Of a stretch of 64,000 nucleotides of DNA, positions 1-12,100 are shown in pieces. Under the pieces are notes generated by a model. That model saw nothing but the letters and a program-made list of their open reading frames with translations. It did no database searches and had not been told where the DNA came from. The position numbers were made by a program, and so were the translations under genes. Position 1 is the first letter of the stretch. Each line of letters opens with the position of its first letter. The stretch is taken from positions 1-64,000 of the forward strand of contig CBDCTQ010000038.1 of the NCBI GenBank assembly GCA_965222105.1. Direction: 5' to 3'. The stretch comes from CALGLS01 sp965222105 (GTDB taxonomy: Bacteria > Bacteroidota > Bacteroidia > Chitinophagales > Saprospiraceae).

Positions 1-3000
1 GAAACGTACTCCGGGTGTGCTGGCGATGGGTATTTTGTGACTGTAGGACCTACCACTTACGATGAAGCCAACCCAACAGGAACAGAGACATTGACCGCTT
101 TTAATAATTGCGACTCCATCGTCACTATTAATCTAACATTCAATGCTGCAACTGCTACTGATCAGCTTTACAATGGTTGTGAGGGCGATGGATATGCTAT
201 TGTTGTCAATTTAGTACTTTATAACGAATCCAACCCAACAGGAACCGAAATAATGACAAATGCTGCGGGTTGTGATTCTACTGTTACAATCAACCTGACT
301 TATAACCCAGCCGTTAACGATGATGAGTTGTATAATGGATGTGCTGGTGATGGATATTTTGTTATGGTGGGCGGCAATACCTACGATGAAGCCAACCCCA
401 CAGGTACAGAAACACTTACCAGTTCAGTTGGGTGTGATTCTATTGTTACCATAAACCTGACCTACAATCCCGCTGTTACTGGCGATGAGCTATACGATGG
501 ATGTGCTGGTGATGGGTATTTCGTTATGGTGGATGGCACTACCTATGATGAAGCCAACCCTACTGGTACGGAAACACTTATCAGTGCTGCTGGCTGTGAC
601 TCCGTTGTCACTATTAATCTGACCTACAACGCAATCCTTTCGGGAGATGAGTTGTACGATGGTTGCCAGGGTGATGGGTATTTTATAATTGTTGGAACAA
701 ACACTTATGATGAGTCCAACCCCACCGGCAGCGAAACGCTTACAAGCTCTGTTGGCTGCGATTCCATCGTCACCATCAATTTGACCTACAATCCCGCCAC
801 CAACGGAAATGAAGATTACGACGGTTGTCAAGGCGACGGTTACTTCGTAATGGTCGGCGGAGTTACCTACGATGAAGCCAACCCCGTGGGGGCTCAGACC
901 CTCACCAATGATGCCGGTTGCGACTCGGTCGTCGTCGTCAACCTCGTTTACAACCCTCCTACTACTGGCGATGAATCCTATGACGGTTGCTTCGGCGATG
1001 GATATTCCATCGTTGTTGGCGGCACCACTTATGATGAAGCCAATCCCACTGGCACGGAAGTAATTACCAACGCTGCCGGATGTGATAGCACCGTCACCAT
1101 CAATCTGACTTTTAGCAACTCTGTTACAGGCAATGAGCTCTACGATGGATGTATCGGCGACGGATACACCGTCGTGGTCGGCGCTACCACTTACAATGAA
1201 GCCAACCCTACCGGTACCGAAACGCTTACCAGTTCGGCTGGATGCGATTCTATTGTTACTGTTAATCTTACATTTAACGCTTCCCTTTCGGGAGATGAAT
1301 TGTACGACGGATGTCAGGGTGATGGATACTTTGTGATTGTTGGCCCAAACACCTACGATGAAGCCAACCCAACTGGCTCCGAAACATTGACAAGTTCCAT
1401 CGGTTGCGATTCGATCGTCACTGTCAACCTGACCTACAACTCCGCCACCTCCAGTGATCAATTGTATAATGGTTGCGAAGGCGACGGATACGTCATTGTT
1501 GTAGGTTCCAATACTTATAATGAATCCAACCCCACGGGCACGGAAATTCTTACCAATGCCGCTGGATGTGATTCTACGGTGACTGTCAATCTAACTTACA
1601 ATCCTCCATTGGCAGGAGATGAATTGTACGACGGGTGTATCGGCGATGGGTATACCATCATGGTTGGTGGCACAACTTATGACGAAGCCAATCCCACCGG
1701 TACCGAAACACTTACAAGCTCTCTTGGTTGCGATTCGGTTGTTAACATCAACCTCACCTATAGCAGCATTGTTACAAGCGATGAGCTGTACGACGGTTGC
1801 ATCGGCGACGGATACTTCGTCATGGTCGGTGCTACTACTTACAACGAAGCCAACCCTACAGGTACCGAAACCCTCACCAGTTCGGCGGGATGCGATTCTA
1901 TCATCACCGTTAACCTCACATTTAACGCTGCCCTTTCGGGAGATGAGTTATACGACGGATGTCAAGGCGATGGATACTTCGTGATTGTTGGCCCAAACAC
2001 CTACGATGAGGCCAACCCTACTGGTTCTGAAACATTGACCAGCTCCATAGGTTGTGATTCCATCGTCACCATCAATTTGACTTATAATCCCGCCACCAAC
2101 GGAAATGAAGATTACGACGGTTGTCAAGGCGACGGTTACTTCGTAATGGTTGGCGGAGTTACCTACGATGAAGCCAACCCCGTGGGGGCTCAGACCCTCA
2201 CCAATGATGCCGGTTGCGACTCGGTCGTCGTCGTCAACCTCGTTTACAACCCTCCTACTGCTGGCGATGAAACCTATGACGGTTGCTTCGGAGATGGATA
2301 TTCCATCGTTGTTGGCGGTACCACTTATGATGAGGCCAATCCCACTGGCACGGAAACGATAACCAATGCCGCCGGATGTGATTCTACCGTCACCATCAAT
2401 CTGACCTTTAGCAACTCTGTTACAGGCGATGAATTGTACGATGGATGTATCGGCGACGGATACACCATCATGGTCGGAGCTACCACTTACAATGAAGCCA
2501 ACCCTACCGGTACCGAAACGCTCACCAGTTCGGCTGGATGCGATTCTATTGTTACCGTTAACCTCACATTTAACGCTTCCCTTTCGGGAGATGAATTGTA
2601 CGACGGATGTCAGGGTGATGGATACTTTGTGATTGTTGGCCCAAACACCTACGATGAAGCCAACCCAACTGGCTCCGAAACATTGACAAGTTCCATCGGT
2701 TGCGATTCGATCGTCACTGTCAACCTGACCTACAACTCCGCCACCTCCAGTGATCAATTGTATAATGGTTGCGAAGGCGACGGATACGTCATTGTTGTAG
2801 GTTCCAATACTTATAATGAATCCAACCCCACGGGTACGGAAATTCTTACCAATGCCGCTGGATGTGATTCTATGGTGACCGTCAACTTGGTTTACAATTC
2901 TGCCGTCACGGGTGATGAGCTGTACGACGGGTGTATCGGCGATGGATATTCTGTGATGGTTGGAACCAACACTTACGATGAAGCCAACCCCACAGGTACG

Positions 3001-6000
3001 GAAACACTTACCAGCTCGGCGGGATGTGATTCTATTGTTACCGTTAACCTCACTTTCAGCAACTCCGTCACGGGCGATGAACTGTACGACGGTTGTATCG
3101 GCGATGGATATTCTGTAATGGTTGGAACCAACACTTACGATGAAGCCAACCCCACAGGTACAGAAACACTCACCAGCTCGGCGGGATGTGATTCTATTGT
3201 CACCGTTAACCTCACTTTCAGCAACTCCGTCACGGGCGATGAACTGTACGACGGTTGTATCGGCGATGGATATTCTGTAATGGTTGGAACCAACACTTAC
3301 GATGAAGCCAACCCCACAGGTACAGAAACACTCACCAGCTCGGCGGGATGTGATTCTATTGTCACCGTTAACCTCACTTTCAGCAACTCCGTCACGGGCG
3401 ATGAACTGTACGACGGTTGTATCGGCGATGGATATTCTGTAATGGTTGGAACCAACACTTACGATGAAGCCAACCCCACAGGTACAGAAACACTCACCAG
3501 CTCGGCGGGATGTGATTCTATTGTCACCGTTAACCTCACTTTCAGCAACTCCGTCACGGGCGATGAACTGTACGACGGTTGTATCGGCGATGGATATTCT
3601 ATAATGGTTGGAACCAACACTTACGATGAAGCCAACCCCACAGGTACGGAGACTCTCACCAGCTCGGCTGGATGTGATTCTATCGTCACCGTTAACCTTA
3701 CTTTCAGCAACTCCGTCACGGGCGATGAACTGTACGACGGTTGTATCGGCGACGGATATTCTGTGATAGTTGGAACCAACACTTACGATGAAGCCAACCC
3801 CACAGGTACAGAAACACTCACCAGTTCGGCTGGATGTGATTCTATCGTCACCGTTAACCTCACTTTCAGCAACTCCGTCACGGGCAATGAACTGTACGAC
3901 GGTTGTATCGGCGATGGATATTCTGTGATGGTTGGAACCAACATTTACGACGAAGCCAATCCCACCGGGACGGAAACACTTACCAGCTCAGCTGGATGTG
4001 ATTCTATTGTTACCGTCAACCTTACATTTAACGCTGCCCTTTCGGGAGATGAGTTATACGACGGATGTCAAGGCGATGGATACTTCGTGATTGTTGGCCC
4101 AAACACCTACGATGAGGCCAACCCTACTGGTTCTGAAACGTTGACCAGCTCCATAGGTTGTGATTCCATCGTAACCATCAATTTGACTTACAATCCCGCC
4201 ACCAACGGAAATGAAGATTACGACGGTTGTCAAGGCGACGGTTACTTCGTAATGGTCGGTGGAGTTACCTACGATGAAGCCAACCCCGTGGGCGCTCAGA
4301 CCCTCACCAATGATGCCGGTTGCGACTCGGTCGTCGTCGTCAACCTCGTTTACAACCCTCCTACAACTGGCGATGAAACCTATGACGGTTGCTTCGGAGA
4401 TGGATATTCCATCGTGGTTGGCGGCACCACTTATGATGAAGCCAATCCCACAGGCACGGAAACGATAACCAATGCCGCCGGATGTGATTCTACCGTCACC
4501 ATCAATCTGACCTTTAGCAACTCTGTTACAGGCGATGAATTGTACGATGGATGTATCGGCGACGGATACACCGTCATGGTCGGCGCTACCACTTACAATG
4601 AAGCCAACCCTACCGGTACCGAAACACTTACCAGTTCGGCGGGATGTGATTCTATTGTTACCGTTAATCTTACATTTAACGCTTCCCTTTCGGGAGATGA
4701 ATTGTACGACGGATGTCAGGGTGATGGATACTTTGTGATTGTTGGCCCAAACACCTACGATGAAGCCAACCCAACAGGCTCCGAAACATTGACAAGTTCC
4801 ATCGGTTGCGATTCGATCGTCACTGTCAACCTGACCTACAACTCCGCCACCTCCAGTGATCAATTGTATAATGGTTGCGAAGGCGACGGATACGTCATTG
4901 TTGTAGGTTCCAATACTTATAATGAATCCAACCCCACGGGTACGGAAATTCTTACCAATGCCGCTGGATGTGATTCTATGGTGACCGTCAACTTGGTTTA
5001 CAATTCTGCCGTCACGGGCGATGAACTGTACGACGGTTGTATCGGCGATGGATATTCTGTGATGGTTGGAACCAACACTTACGATGAAGCCAACCCCACA
5101 GGTACAGAAACACTCACCAGCTCGGCTGGATGTGATTCTATTGTCACCGTTAACCTCACTTTCAGCAACTCCGTCACGGGCGATGAACTGTACGACGGGT
5201 GTATCGGCGATGGCTATTCTATAATGGTTGGAACCAACACTTACGATGAAGCCAACCCCACAGGTACGGAGACTCTCACCAGCTCGGCTGGATGTGATTC
5301 TATCGTCACCGTTAACCTTACTTTCAGCAACTCCGTCACGGGCGATGAACTGTACGACGGTTGTATCGGCGACGGATATTCTGTGATGGTTGGAACCAAC
5401 ACTTACGACGAAGCCAATCCCACCGGTACGGAAACACTTACCAGCTCAGCTGGATGCGATTCAATCGTCACCGTTAACCTCACATTTAACGCTGCCCTTT
5501 CGGGAGATGAGTTATACGACGGATGTCAAGGCGATGGATACTTCGTGATTGTTGGCCCAAATACCTACGATGAGGCCAACCCTACTGGTTCTGAAACATT
5601 GACCAGCTCCATAGGTTGTGATTCCATCGTAACCATCAATTTGACTTACAATCCCGCCACCAACGGAAATGAAGATTACGACGGTTGTCAAGGCGACGGT
5701 TACTTCGTAATGGTCGGTGGAGTTACCTACGATGAAGCCAACCCCGTGGGCGCTCAGACCCTCACCAATGATGCCGGTTGCGACTCGGTCGTCGTCGTCA
5801 ACCTCGTTTACAACCCTCCTACTGCTGGCGATGAAACCTATGACGGTTGCTTCGGCGATGGATATTCCATTGTTGTTGGCAGCACCACTTATAATGAGGC
5901 CAATCCCACTGGTACGGAAACGATAACCAATGCCGCCGGATGCGATAGCACCGTTACCATCAATCTGACCTTTAGCAACTCTGTTACAGGCGATGAATTG

Positions 6001-9000
6001 TACGATGGATGTATCGCCGACGGATACACCGTCATGGTCGGCGCTACCACTTACAATGAAGCCAACCCTACCGGTACCGAAACGCTCACCAGTTCGGCTG
6101 GATGCGATTCTATTGTTACCGTTAACCTCACATTTAACGCTTCCCTTTCGGGAGATGAATTGTACGACGGATGTCAGGGTGATGGATACTTTGTGATTGT
6201 TGGCCCAAACACCTACGATGAAGCCAACCCAACTGGCTCCGAAACATTGACAAGTTCCATCGGTTGCGATTCGATCGTCACTGTCAACCTGACCTACAAC
6301 TCCGCCACCTCCAGTGATCAATTGTATACTGGTTGCGAAGGCGACGGATACGTCATTGTTGTAGGTTCCAATACTTATAATGAATCCAACCCCACGGGTA
6401 CGGAAATTCTTACCAATGCCGCTGGATGTGATTCTATGGTGACCGTCAACTTGGTTTACAATTCTGCCGTCACGGGCGATGAACTGTACGACGGGTGTAT
6501 CGGCGATGGATATTCTGTAATGGTTGGAACCAACACTTACGATGAAGCCAACCCCACAGGTACAGAAACACTCACCAGCTCGGCGGGATGTGATTCTATT
6601 GTCACCGTTAACCTCACTTTCAGCAACTCCGTCACGGGCGATGAACTGTACGACGGTTGTATCGGCGACGGATATTCTGTGATGGTTGGAACCAACACTT
6701 ACGATGAAGCCAACCCCACAGGTACAGAAACACTCACCAGCTCGGCGGGATGTGATTCTATCGTCACCGTTAACCTCACTTTCAGCAACTCCGTCACGGG
6801 CGATGAACTGTACGACGGTTGTATCGGCGATGGATATTCTGTGATGGTTGGAACCAACACTTACGACGAAGCCAATCCCACCGGGACGGAAACACTTACC
6901 AGCTCAGCTGGATGTGATTCTATTGTTACCGTTAACCTCACTTTCAGCAACTCCGTCACGGGCGATGAACTGTACGACGGTTGTATCGGCGACGGATATT
7001 CTGTGATGGTTGGAACCAACACTTACGACGAAGCCAATCCCACCGGTACGGAAACACTTACCAGCTCAGCTGGATGCGATTCAATCGTCACCGTTAACCT
7101 CACATTTAACGCTGCCCTTTCGGGAGATGAGTTATACGACGGATGTCAAGGCGATGGATACTTCGTGATTGTTGGCCCAAACACCTACGATGAGGCCAAC
7201 CCTACTGGTTCTGAAACATTGACCAGCTCCATAGGTTGTGATTCCATCGTCACCATCAATTTGACTTATAATCTCGCCACCAACGGAAATGAAGATTACG
7301 ACGGTTGTCAAGGCGACGGTTACTTCGTAATGGTCGGTGGAGTTACCTACGATGAAGCCAACCCCGTGGGCGCTCAGACCCTCACCAATGATGCCGGTTG
7401 CGACTCGGTCGTCGTCGTCAACCTCGTTTACAACCCTCCTACTGCTGGCGATGAAACCTATGACGGTTGCTTCGGAGATGGATATTCCATCGTTGTTGGC
7501 GGTACCACTTATGATGAGGCCAATCCCACAGGCACGGAAACGATAACCAATGCCGCCGGATGTGATTCTACCGTCACCATCAATCTGACCTTTAGCAACT
7601 CTGTTACAGGCGATGAATTGTACGATGGATGTATCGGCGACGGATACACCGTCATGGTCGGCGCTACCACTTACAATGAAGCCAACCCTACCGGTACCGA
7701 AACGCTCACCAGTTCGGCTGGATGCGATTCTATTGTTACCGTTAACCTCACATTTAACGCTTCCCTTTCGGGAGATGAATTGTACGACGGATGTCAGGGT
7801 GATGGATACTTTGTGATTGTTGGCCCAAACACCTACGATGAAGCCAACCCAACTGGCTCCGAAACATTGACAAGTTCCATCGGTTGCGACTCCATCGTCA
7901 CTATTGATCTGACTTTCAACGCTGCTACCACCGGTGAAGAACTCTACACCGGATGCCAGGGCGATGGATACGCCACCGTGGTCAACGGAAACGTTTACAA
8001 CGAAACCAACCCAACCGGTACGGAGACGCTGAACAGTGCCGCAGGCTGCGATTCGGTGGTAACCATCAACCTGATCTTCAACGATGTACTCACCGGTGAT
8101 GAACTCTACGATGGTTGCCAGGATGATGGTTACTCCGTAGTGGTCGGAGGCACTACCTACGATCAAAATAACCCGACCGGCTCAGAAACACTCACCAGCG
8201 CCGCCGGATGTGATTCTATTGTTACCATCAGCTTATCGTTCAACGATGTGCTCACAGCCGACGAATTGTACGACGGTTGTCAAGGCGATGGATACTTCGT
8301 GGTTGTTGGCGCAAACACCTACGACGAAGCCAACTCCACCGGCACGGAGACACTCACCAGTTCCGCAGGTTGCGACTCCATCATCACCATCAACCTCACT
8401 TACAACGCCGCCTCTACCGGCAACGAAGATTACACCGGTTGCCAGGGCGATGGGTACTCAATAACCGTGGGCAGTACGACCTACGATGAGACCAACCCCA
8501 TTGGCGCAGAAACATTGATCAACGCCGCTGGTTGTGATTCAGTTGTTGTCGTCAACCTCGTTTACAACTCCGCTTCCTCAGGCGATGAACTCTACGACGG
8601 TTGCTTCGGCGATGGATACTCTGTAGTAGTTGGTGGAAACACTTACGACGAAGCCAACCCTATCGGCACAGAAGTAATTACCAACGCTGCCGGATGCGAT
8701 AGCACCGTTACCGTCAATCTAACCTTCAGCAATTCCGTTGCGGGCGATGAGCTATACGACGGTTGCTTCGGCGACGGATATTCCGTTGTAGTCGGTGGAA
8801 ACACATATGATGAAGCCAACCCCACTGGTGTGGAGACATTGACCAGTTCCGCTGGATGTGATTCTATTGTTACAATTGCGCTCAACTTCGACGATGTACT
8901 CAACGGCGCCGAAGTCTACGACGGTTGTCAGGGCGACGGATACGCTGTAACTGTTGGCGGTAACATCTACGACGAAGCCAACCCAACTGGTATGGAGACA

Positions 9001-9135
9001 TTGACCAGCTCGGTGGGATGTGATTCCATCGTGGCCGTCAACCTCAATTTTAAACGCAAGTACTTCCGGCGAAGAATTGTACACCGGCTGCCAGGGCGAC
9101 GGTTATGCCACGGTCGTAAACGGAAATGTTTATAA
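1..9135 (+). CDS. Giant tandem-repeat surface protein, 5' fragment (open at the window edge, frameshifted at its 3' end)
   Basis: The frame is open from base 1, so the true start lies outside the window; the GTG at 37 is only the first internal start codon. The product is a chain of 54-residue units typified by GDELYDGC.GDGY, then TYDEANPTGTETLT, then GCDSIVT and NLTF. Each unit has two Cys, one GCDS(I/V/T) and usually an NLT sequon. Units differ mainly in the residues around DGY and in the linker before the next unit. Near 9050 an extra A moves translation out of frame: the last residues (FKRKYFRRRIVHRLPG onward) are nonsense and end at the stop at 9133-9135, while the correct reading continues in the next entry. 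This is one gene with 9020-19750, probably a T9SS-secreted adhesin or stalk-like protein. That role is inferred from repeat architecture and the C-terminal domain; no enzyme motif is visible. Confidence 0.85.
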   Translation, partial: ETYSGCAGDGYFVTVGPTTYDEANPTGTETLTAFNNCDSIVTINLTFNAATATDQLYNGCEGDGYAIVVNLVLYNESNPTGTEIMTNAAGCDSTVTINLTYNPAVNDDELYNGCAGDGYFVMVGGNTYDEANPTGTETLTSSVGCDSIVTINLTYNPAVTGDELYDGCAGDGYFVMVDGTTYDEANPTGTETLISAAGCDSVVTINLTYNAILSGDELYDGCQGDGYFIIVGTNTYDESNPTGSETLTSSVGCDSIVTINLTYNPATNGNEDYDGCQGDGYFVMVGGVTYDEANPVGAQTLTNDAGCDSVVVVNLVYNPPTTGDESYDGCFGDGYSIVVGGTTYDEANPTGTEVITNAAGCDSTVTINLTFSNSVTGNELYDGCIGDGYTVVVGATTYNEANPTGTETLTSSAGCDSIVTVNLTFNASLSGDELYDGCQGDGYFVIVGPNTYDEANPTGSETLTSSIGCDSIVTVNLTYNSATSSDQLYNGCEGDGYVIVVGSNTYNESNPTGTEILTNAAGCDSTVTVNLTYNPPLAGDELYDGCIGDGYTIMVGGTTYDEANPTGTETLTSSLGCDSVVNINLTYSSIVTSDELYDGCIGDGYFVMVGATTYNEANPTGTETLTSSAGCDSIITVNLTFNAALSGDELYDGCQGDGYFVIVGPNTYDEANPTGSETLTSSIGCDSIVTINLTYNPATNGNEDYDGCQGDGYFVMVGGVTYDEANPVGAQTLTNDAGCDSVVVVNLVYNPPTAGDETYDGCFGDGYSIVVGGTTYDEANPTGTETITNAAGCDSTVTINLTFSNSVTGDELYDGCIGDGYTIMVGATTYNEANPTGTETLTSSAGCDSIVTVNLTFNASLSGDELYDGCQGDGYFVIVGPNTYDEANPTGSETLTSSIGCDSIVTVNLTYNSATSSDQLYNGCEGDGYVIVVGSNTYNESNPTGTEILTNAAGCDSMVTVNLVYNSAVTGDELYDGCIGDGYSVMVGTNTYDEANPTGTETLTSSAGCDSIVTVNLTFSNSVTGDELYDGCIGDGYSVMVGTNTYDEANPTGTETLTSSAGCDSIVTVNLTFSNSVTGDELYDGCIGDGYSVMVGTNTYDEANPTGTETLTSSAGCDSIVTVNLTFSNSVTGDELYDGCIGDGYSVMVGTNTYDEANPTGTETLTSSAGCDSIVTVNLTFSNSVTGDELYDGCIGDGYSIMVGTNTYDEANPTGTETLTSSAGCDSIVTVNLTFSNSVTGDELYDGCIGDGYSVIVGTNTYDEANPTGTETLTSSAGCDSIVTVNLTFSNSVTGNELYDGCIGDGYSVMVGTNIYDEANPTGTETLTSSAGCDSIVTVNLTFNAALSGDELYDGCQGDGYFVIVGPNTYDEANPTGSETLTSSIGCDSIVTINLTYNPATNGNEDYDGCQGDGYFVMVGGVTYDEANPVGAQTLTNDAGCDSVVVVNLVYNPPTTGDETYDGCFGDGYSIVVGGTTYDEANPTGTETITNAAGCDSTVTINLTFSNSVTGDELYDGCIGDGYTVMVGATTYNEANPTGTETLTSSAGCDSIVTVNLTFNASLSGDELYDGCQGDGYFVIVGPNTYDEANPTGSETLTSSIGCDSIVTVNLTYNSATSSDQLYNGCEGDGYVIVVGSNTYNESNPTGTEILTNAAGCDSMVTVNLVYNSAVTGDELYDGCIGDGYSVMVGTNTYDEANPTGTETLTSSAGCDSIVTVNLTFSNSVTGDELYDGCIGDGYSIMVGTNTYDEANPTGTETLTSSAGCDSIVTVNLTFSNSVTGDELYDGCIGDGYSVMVGTNTYDEANPTGTETLTSSAGCDSIVTVNLTFNAALSGDELYDGCQGDGYFVIVGPNTYDEANPTGSETLTSSIGCDSIVTINLTYNPATNGNEDYDGCQGDGYFVMVGGVTYDEANPVGAQTLTNDAGCDSVVVVNLVYNPPTAGDETYDGCFGDGYSIVVGSTTYNEANPTGTETITNAAGCDSTVTINLTFSNSVTGDELYDGCIADGYTVMVGATTYNEANPTGTETLTSSAGCDSIVTVNLTFNASLSGDELYDGCQGDGYFVIVGPNTYDEANPTGSETLTSSIGCDSIVTVNLTYNSATSSDQLYTGCEGDGYVIVVGSNTYNESNPTGTEILTNAAGCDSMVTVNLVYNSAVTGDELYDGCIGDGYSVMVGTNTYDEANPTGTETLTSSAGCDSIVTVNLTFSNSVTGDELYDGCIGDGYSVMVGTNTYDEANPTGTETLTSSAGCDSIVTVNLTFSNSVTGDELYDGCIGDGYSVMVGTNTYDEANPTGTETLTSSAGCDSIVTVNLTFSNSVTGDELYDGCIGDGYSVMVGTNTYDEANPTGTETLTSSAGCDSIVTVNLTFNAALSGDELYDGCQGDGYFVIVGPNTYDEANPTGSETLTSSIGCDSIVTINLTYNLATNGNEDYDGCQGDGYFVMVGGVTYDEANPVGAQTLTNDAGCDSVVVVNLVYNPPTAGDETYDGCFGDGYSIVVGGTTYDEANPTGTETITNAAGCDSTVTINLTFSNSVTGDELYDGCIGDGYTVMVGATTYNEANPTGTETLTSSAGCDSIVTVNLTFNASLSGDELYDGCQGDGYFVIVGPNTYDEANPTGSETLTSSIGCDSIVTIDLTFNAATTGEELYTGCQGDGYATVVNGNVYNETNPTGTETLNSAAGCDSVVTINLIFNDVLTGDELYDGCQDDGYSVVVGGTTYDQNNPTGSETLTSAAGCDSIVTISLSFNDVLTADELYDGCQGDGYFVVVGANTYDEANSTGTETLTSSAGCDSIITINLTYNAASTGNEDYTGCQGDGYSITVGSTTYDETNPIGAETLINAAGCDSVVVVNLVYNSASSGDELYDGCFGDGYSVVVGGNTYDEANPIGTEVITNAAGCDSTVTVNLTFSNSVAGDELYDGCFGDGYSVVVGGNTYDEANPTGVETLTSSAGCDSIVTIALNFDDVLNGAEVYDGCQGDGYAVTVGGNIYDEANPTGMETLTSSVGCDSIVAVNLNFKRKYFRRRIVHRLPGRRLCHGRKRKCL
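2911..4044 (+). repeat. Run of seven near-identical 162-bp units (recent expansion)
   Basis: Seven consecutive units of the GCIGDGYSVMVGTNTYDE type. The units beginning at 3073, 3235 and 3397 look identical base for base across 162 bp. Shorter runs of the same unit type occur at 5017-5502 (three units) and 6475-7122 (four units), each in the same place within a larger block. This indicates recent unit-level copy-number change. Confidence 0.85.
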
Positions 9136-12100
9136 CGAAGTCAATCCAACAGGTATGGAGACGCTGACCAGTGCCGCAGGCTGCGATTCGGTGGTGACCA
9201 TCAACCTGACTTTCAACGATGCGCTCACCGGCGAAGAACTCTACGACGGTTGCCAGGACGATGGTTACTCCGTAGTGGTCGGAGGCACTACCTACGATCA
9301 AAACAATCCCACAGGCTCCGAAACACTAACCAGTGCCGCCGGATGTGATTCTATTGTTACCATCAGCTTATCGTTCAACGATGTACTCACGGCCGACGAA
9401 TTGTACGACGGTTGTCAAGGCGATGGATACTTCGTGGTTGTTGGCGCAAACACCTACAACGAAGCCAACCCCACCGGCACGGAGACACTCACCAGTTCCG
9501 CAGGTTGCGACTCCATCATCACCATCAACCTCACTTACAACGCCGCCTCTACCGGCAACGAAGATTACACCGGTTGCCAGGGCGATGGATATTCCATCGA
9601 CGTGGGCGGTACCACTTACGATGAGACCAACCCCATTGGCGCAGAAACATTGACCAACGCCGCTGGATGTGATTCAGTTGTTGTCGTCAACCTCGTTTAC
9701 AACTCCGCTTCCACAGGCGATGAACTCTACGACGGTTGCTTCGGCGATGGATACTCTGTAGTAGTTGGTGGAAACACTTACGACGAAGCCAACCCTATCG
9801 GCACAGAAGTAATTACCAACGCTGCCGGATGCGATAGCACCGTTACCGTCAATCTAACCTTCAGCAATTCCGTTGCGGGCGATGAGCTCTACGATGGTTG
9901 CTTTGGCGACGGATACTCCGTTGTCGTGGGTGGAACCACTTACGATGAAACGAATCCTACGGGTACTGAGACATTGACCAGTTCCGCTGGATGTGATTCT
10001 ATTGTTACAATTGTGCTTAACTTCGACGATGTGCTCAACGGCGCTGAGATTTACGATGGCTGCCAAGGGGACGGCTATTCAGTCGTGGTTGGTGGCAACA
10101 CCTACGACGAAACCAATCCAACTGGTATAGAGACCTTGACCAGCTCGGTGGGTTGCGATTCCATCGTGGCCATCAACCTCAATTTTAACGCAAGTACTGC
10201 CGGAGAAGAATTGTACACCGGCTGCCAGGGCGATGGATATGCCACGGTCGTTAACGGAAACGTTTACAACGAAGCCAACCCCACCGGTATGGAGACGCTC
10301 ACCAGTATCGCCGGATGCGATTCGGTGGTGACCATCAACCTGACCTTCAACGATGTACTCACCGGTGATGAACTCTACGACGGCTGCCAGGATGACGGAT
10401 ACTCCGTTGTGGTCGGAGGCACTACCTACGATCAAAACAATCCCACTGGCTCCGAAACGCTCACCAGTGCCGCCGGATGTGATTCTATTGTTACCATCAG
10501 CTTATCGTTCAATGATGTGCTCACGGCCGACGAATTATACGACGGCTGTCAGGGCGATGGCTATGCCGTGATCGTGGGCAGCAACACCTATGACGAAGCC
10601 AACCCCACCGGGACAGAGACGCTCACCAGCATAAACGGCTGCGACTCCATCATCACCATCAACCTCACTTACAACGCCGCCTCTACCGGCAACGAAGATT
10701 ACACCGGTTGCCAGGGCGATGGGTACTCAATAACCGTAGGCAGTACAACCTACGATGAGACCAATCCCATTGGTGCAGAAACATTGACCAACGCCGCTGG
10801 TTGTGATTCAGTTGTCGTGGTCAACCTCGTTTACAACACTGCTTCCACAGGCGATGAACTCTACGACGGTTGCTTCGGCGATGGATACTCTGTAGTAGTT
10901 GGTGGAAACACTTACGACGAAGCCAACCCTATCGGCACAGAAGTAATTACCAACGCTGCCGGATGCGATAGCACCGTTACCGTCAATCTAACCTTCAGCA
11001 ATTCCGTTGCGGGCGATGAGCTATACGACGGTTGCTTTGGCGATGGATATTCGGTAGTAGTTGGTGGAAACATATATGATGAAACGAATCCCACTGGTGT
11101 GGAAACATTGACCAGTTCCGCTGGTTGTGATTCTATTGTCACCATTGCGCTTAACTTCGACGACGTGCTCAACGGCGCCGAAGTCTACGACGGTTGTCAG
11201 GGCGACGGATACGCTGTAACTGTTGGCGGTAACATCTACGACGAAACCAACCCAACTGGTATGGAGACCTTGACCAGCTCGGTGGGATGCGATTCCATCG
11301 TGGCCATCAACCTCAATTTTAACGCAAGTACTGCCGGCGAAGAATTGTACACCGGATGCCAGGGCGATGGTTATGCCACGGTCGTCAACGGAAACGTTTA
11401 CAACGAAGCCAATCCAACCGGGACGGAGACGCTTACCAGCGTTGCCGGGTGCGATTCTGTTGTCACCATCAACCTGACCTTCAACGATGCACTCACCGGT
11501 GATGAACTCTACGATGGTTGTCAGGACGATGGTTATTCCGTAGTGGTCGGAGGCACTACCTATGATCAAAACAATCCCACAGGCTCCGAAACACTAACCA
11601 GTGCCGCCGGATGTGATTCTATTGTTACCATCAGCTTATCGTTCAACGATGTACTCACGGCCGACGAATTATACGACGGCTGTCAGGGCGATGGATATTC
11701 CGTAACCGTGGGCAGCAATACCTACAATGAAGCCAACCCCACTGGTACGGAAACCCTTACCAGCATAAACGGCTGCGATTCCATCATCACCATCAACCTC
11801 ACTTACAACGCCACCTCTACCGGTAATGAAGATTACACCGGTTGCCAGGGAGACGGATACTCAATAACCGTGGGCAGTACGACCTACGATGAGACCAACC
11901 CCATTGGCGCAGAAACATTGACCAACGCCGCTGGATGTGATTCAGTTGTTGTCGTCAACCTCATTTACAACACTCCTTCCACAGGCGATGAACTCTACGA
12001 CGGATGCTTCGGCGATGGATACTCCGTCACCGTCGGTGGCACCACTTATGATGAAGCCAACCCTGCCGGAACAGAGGTCATCACTAACACCGCTGGATGT

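Noticed and set aside
490..8166. Long minus-strand ORFs (270-344 codons) within the giant repeat gene
   Set aside because: They recur in step with the coding repeat and have biased, low-complexity translations. They are shadows of the plus-strand repeat.
9046..9056. Programmed -1 frameshift (TTTAAAC slippery heptamer)
   Set aside because: The zero frame reads TTT AAA, not T TTA AAC, and a +1 shift is needed to rejoin the frame. Comparison with sister repeats shows a simple one-base insertion.
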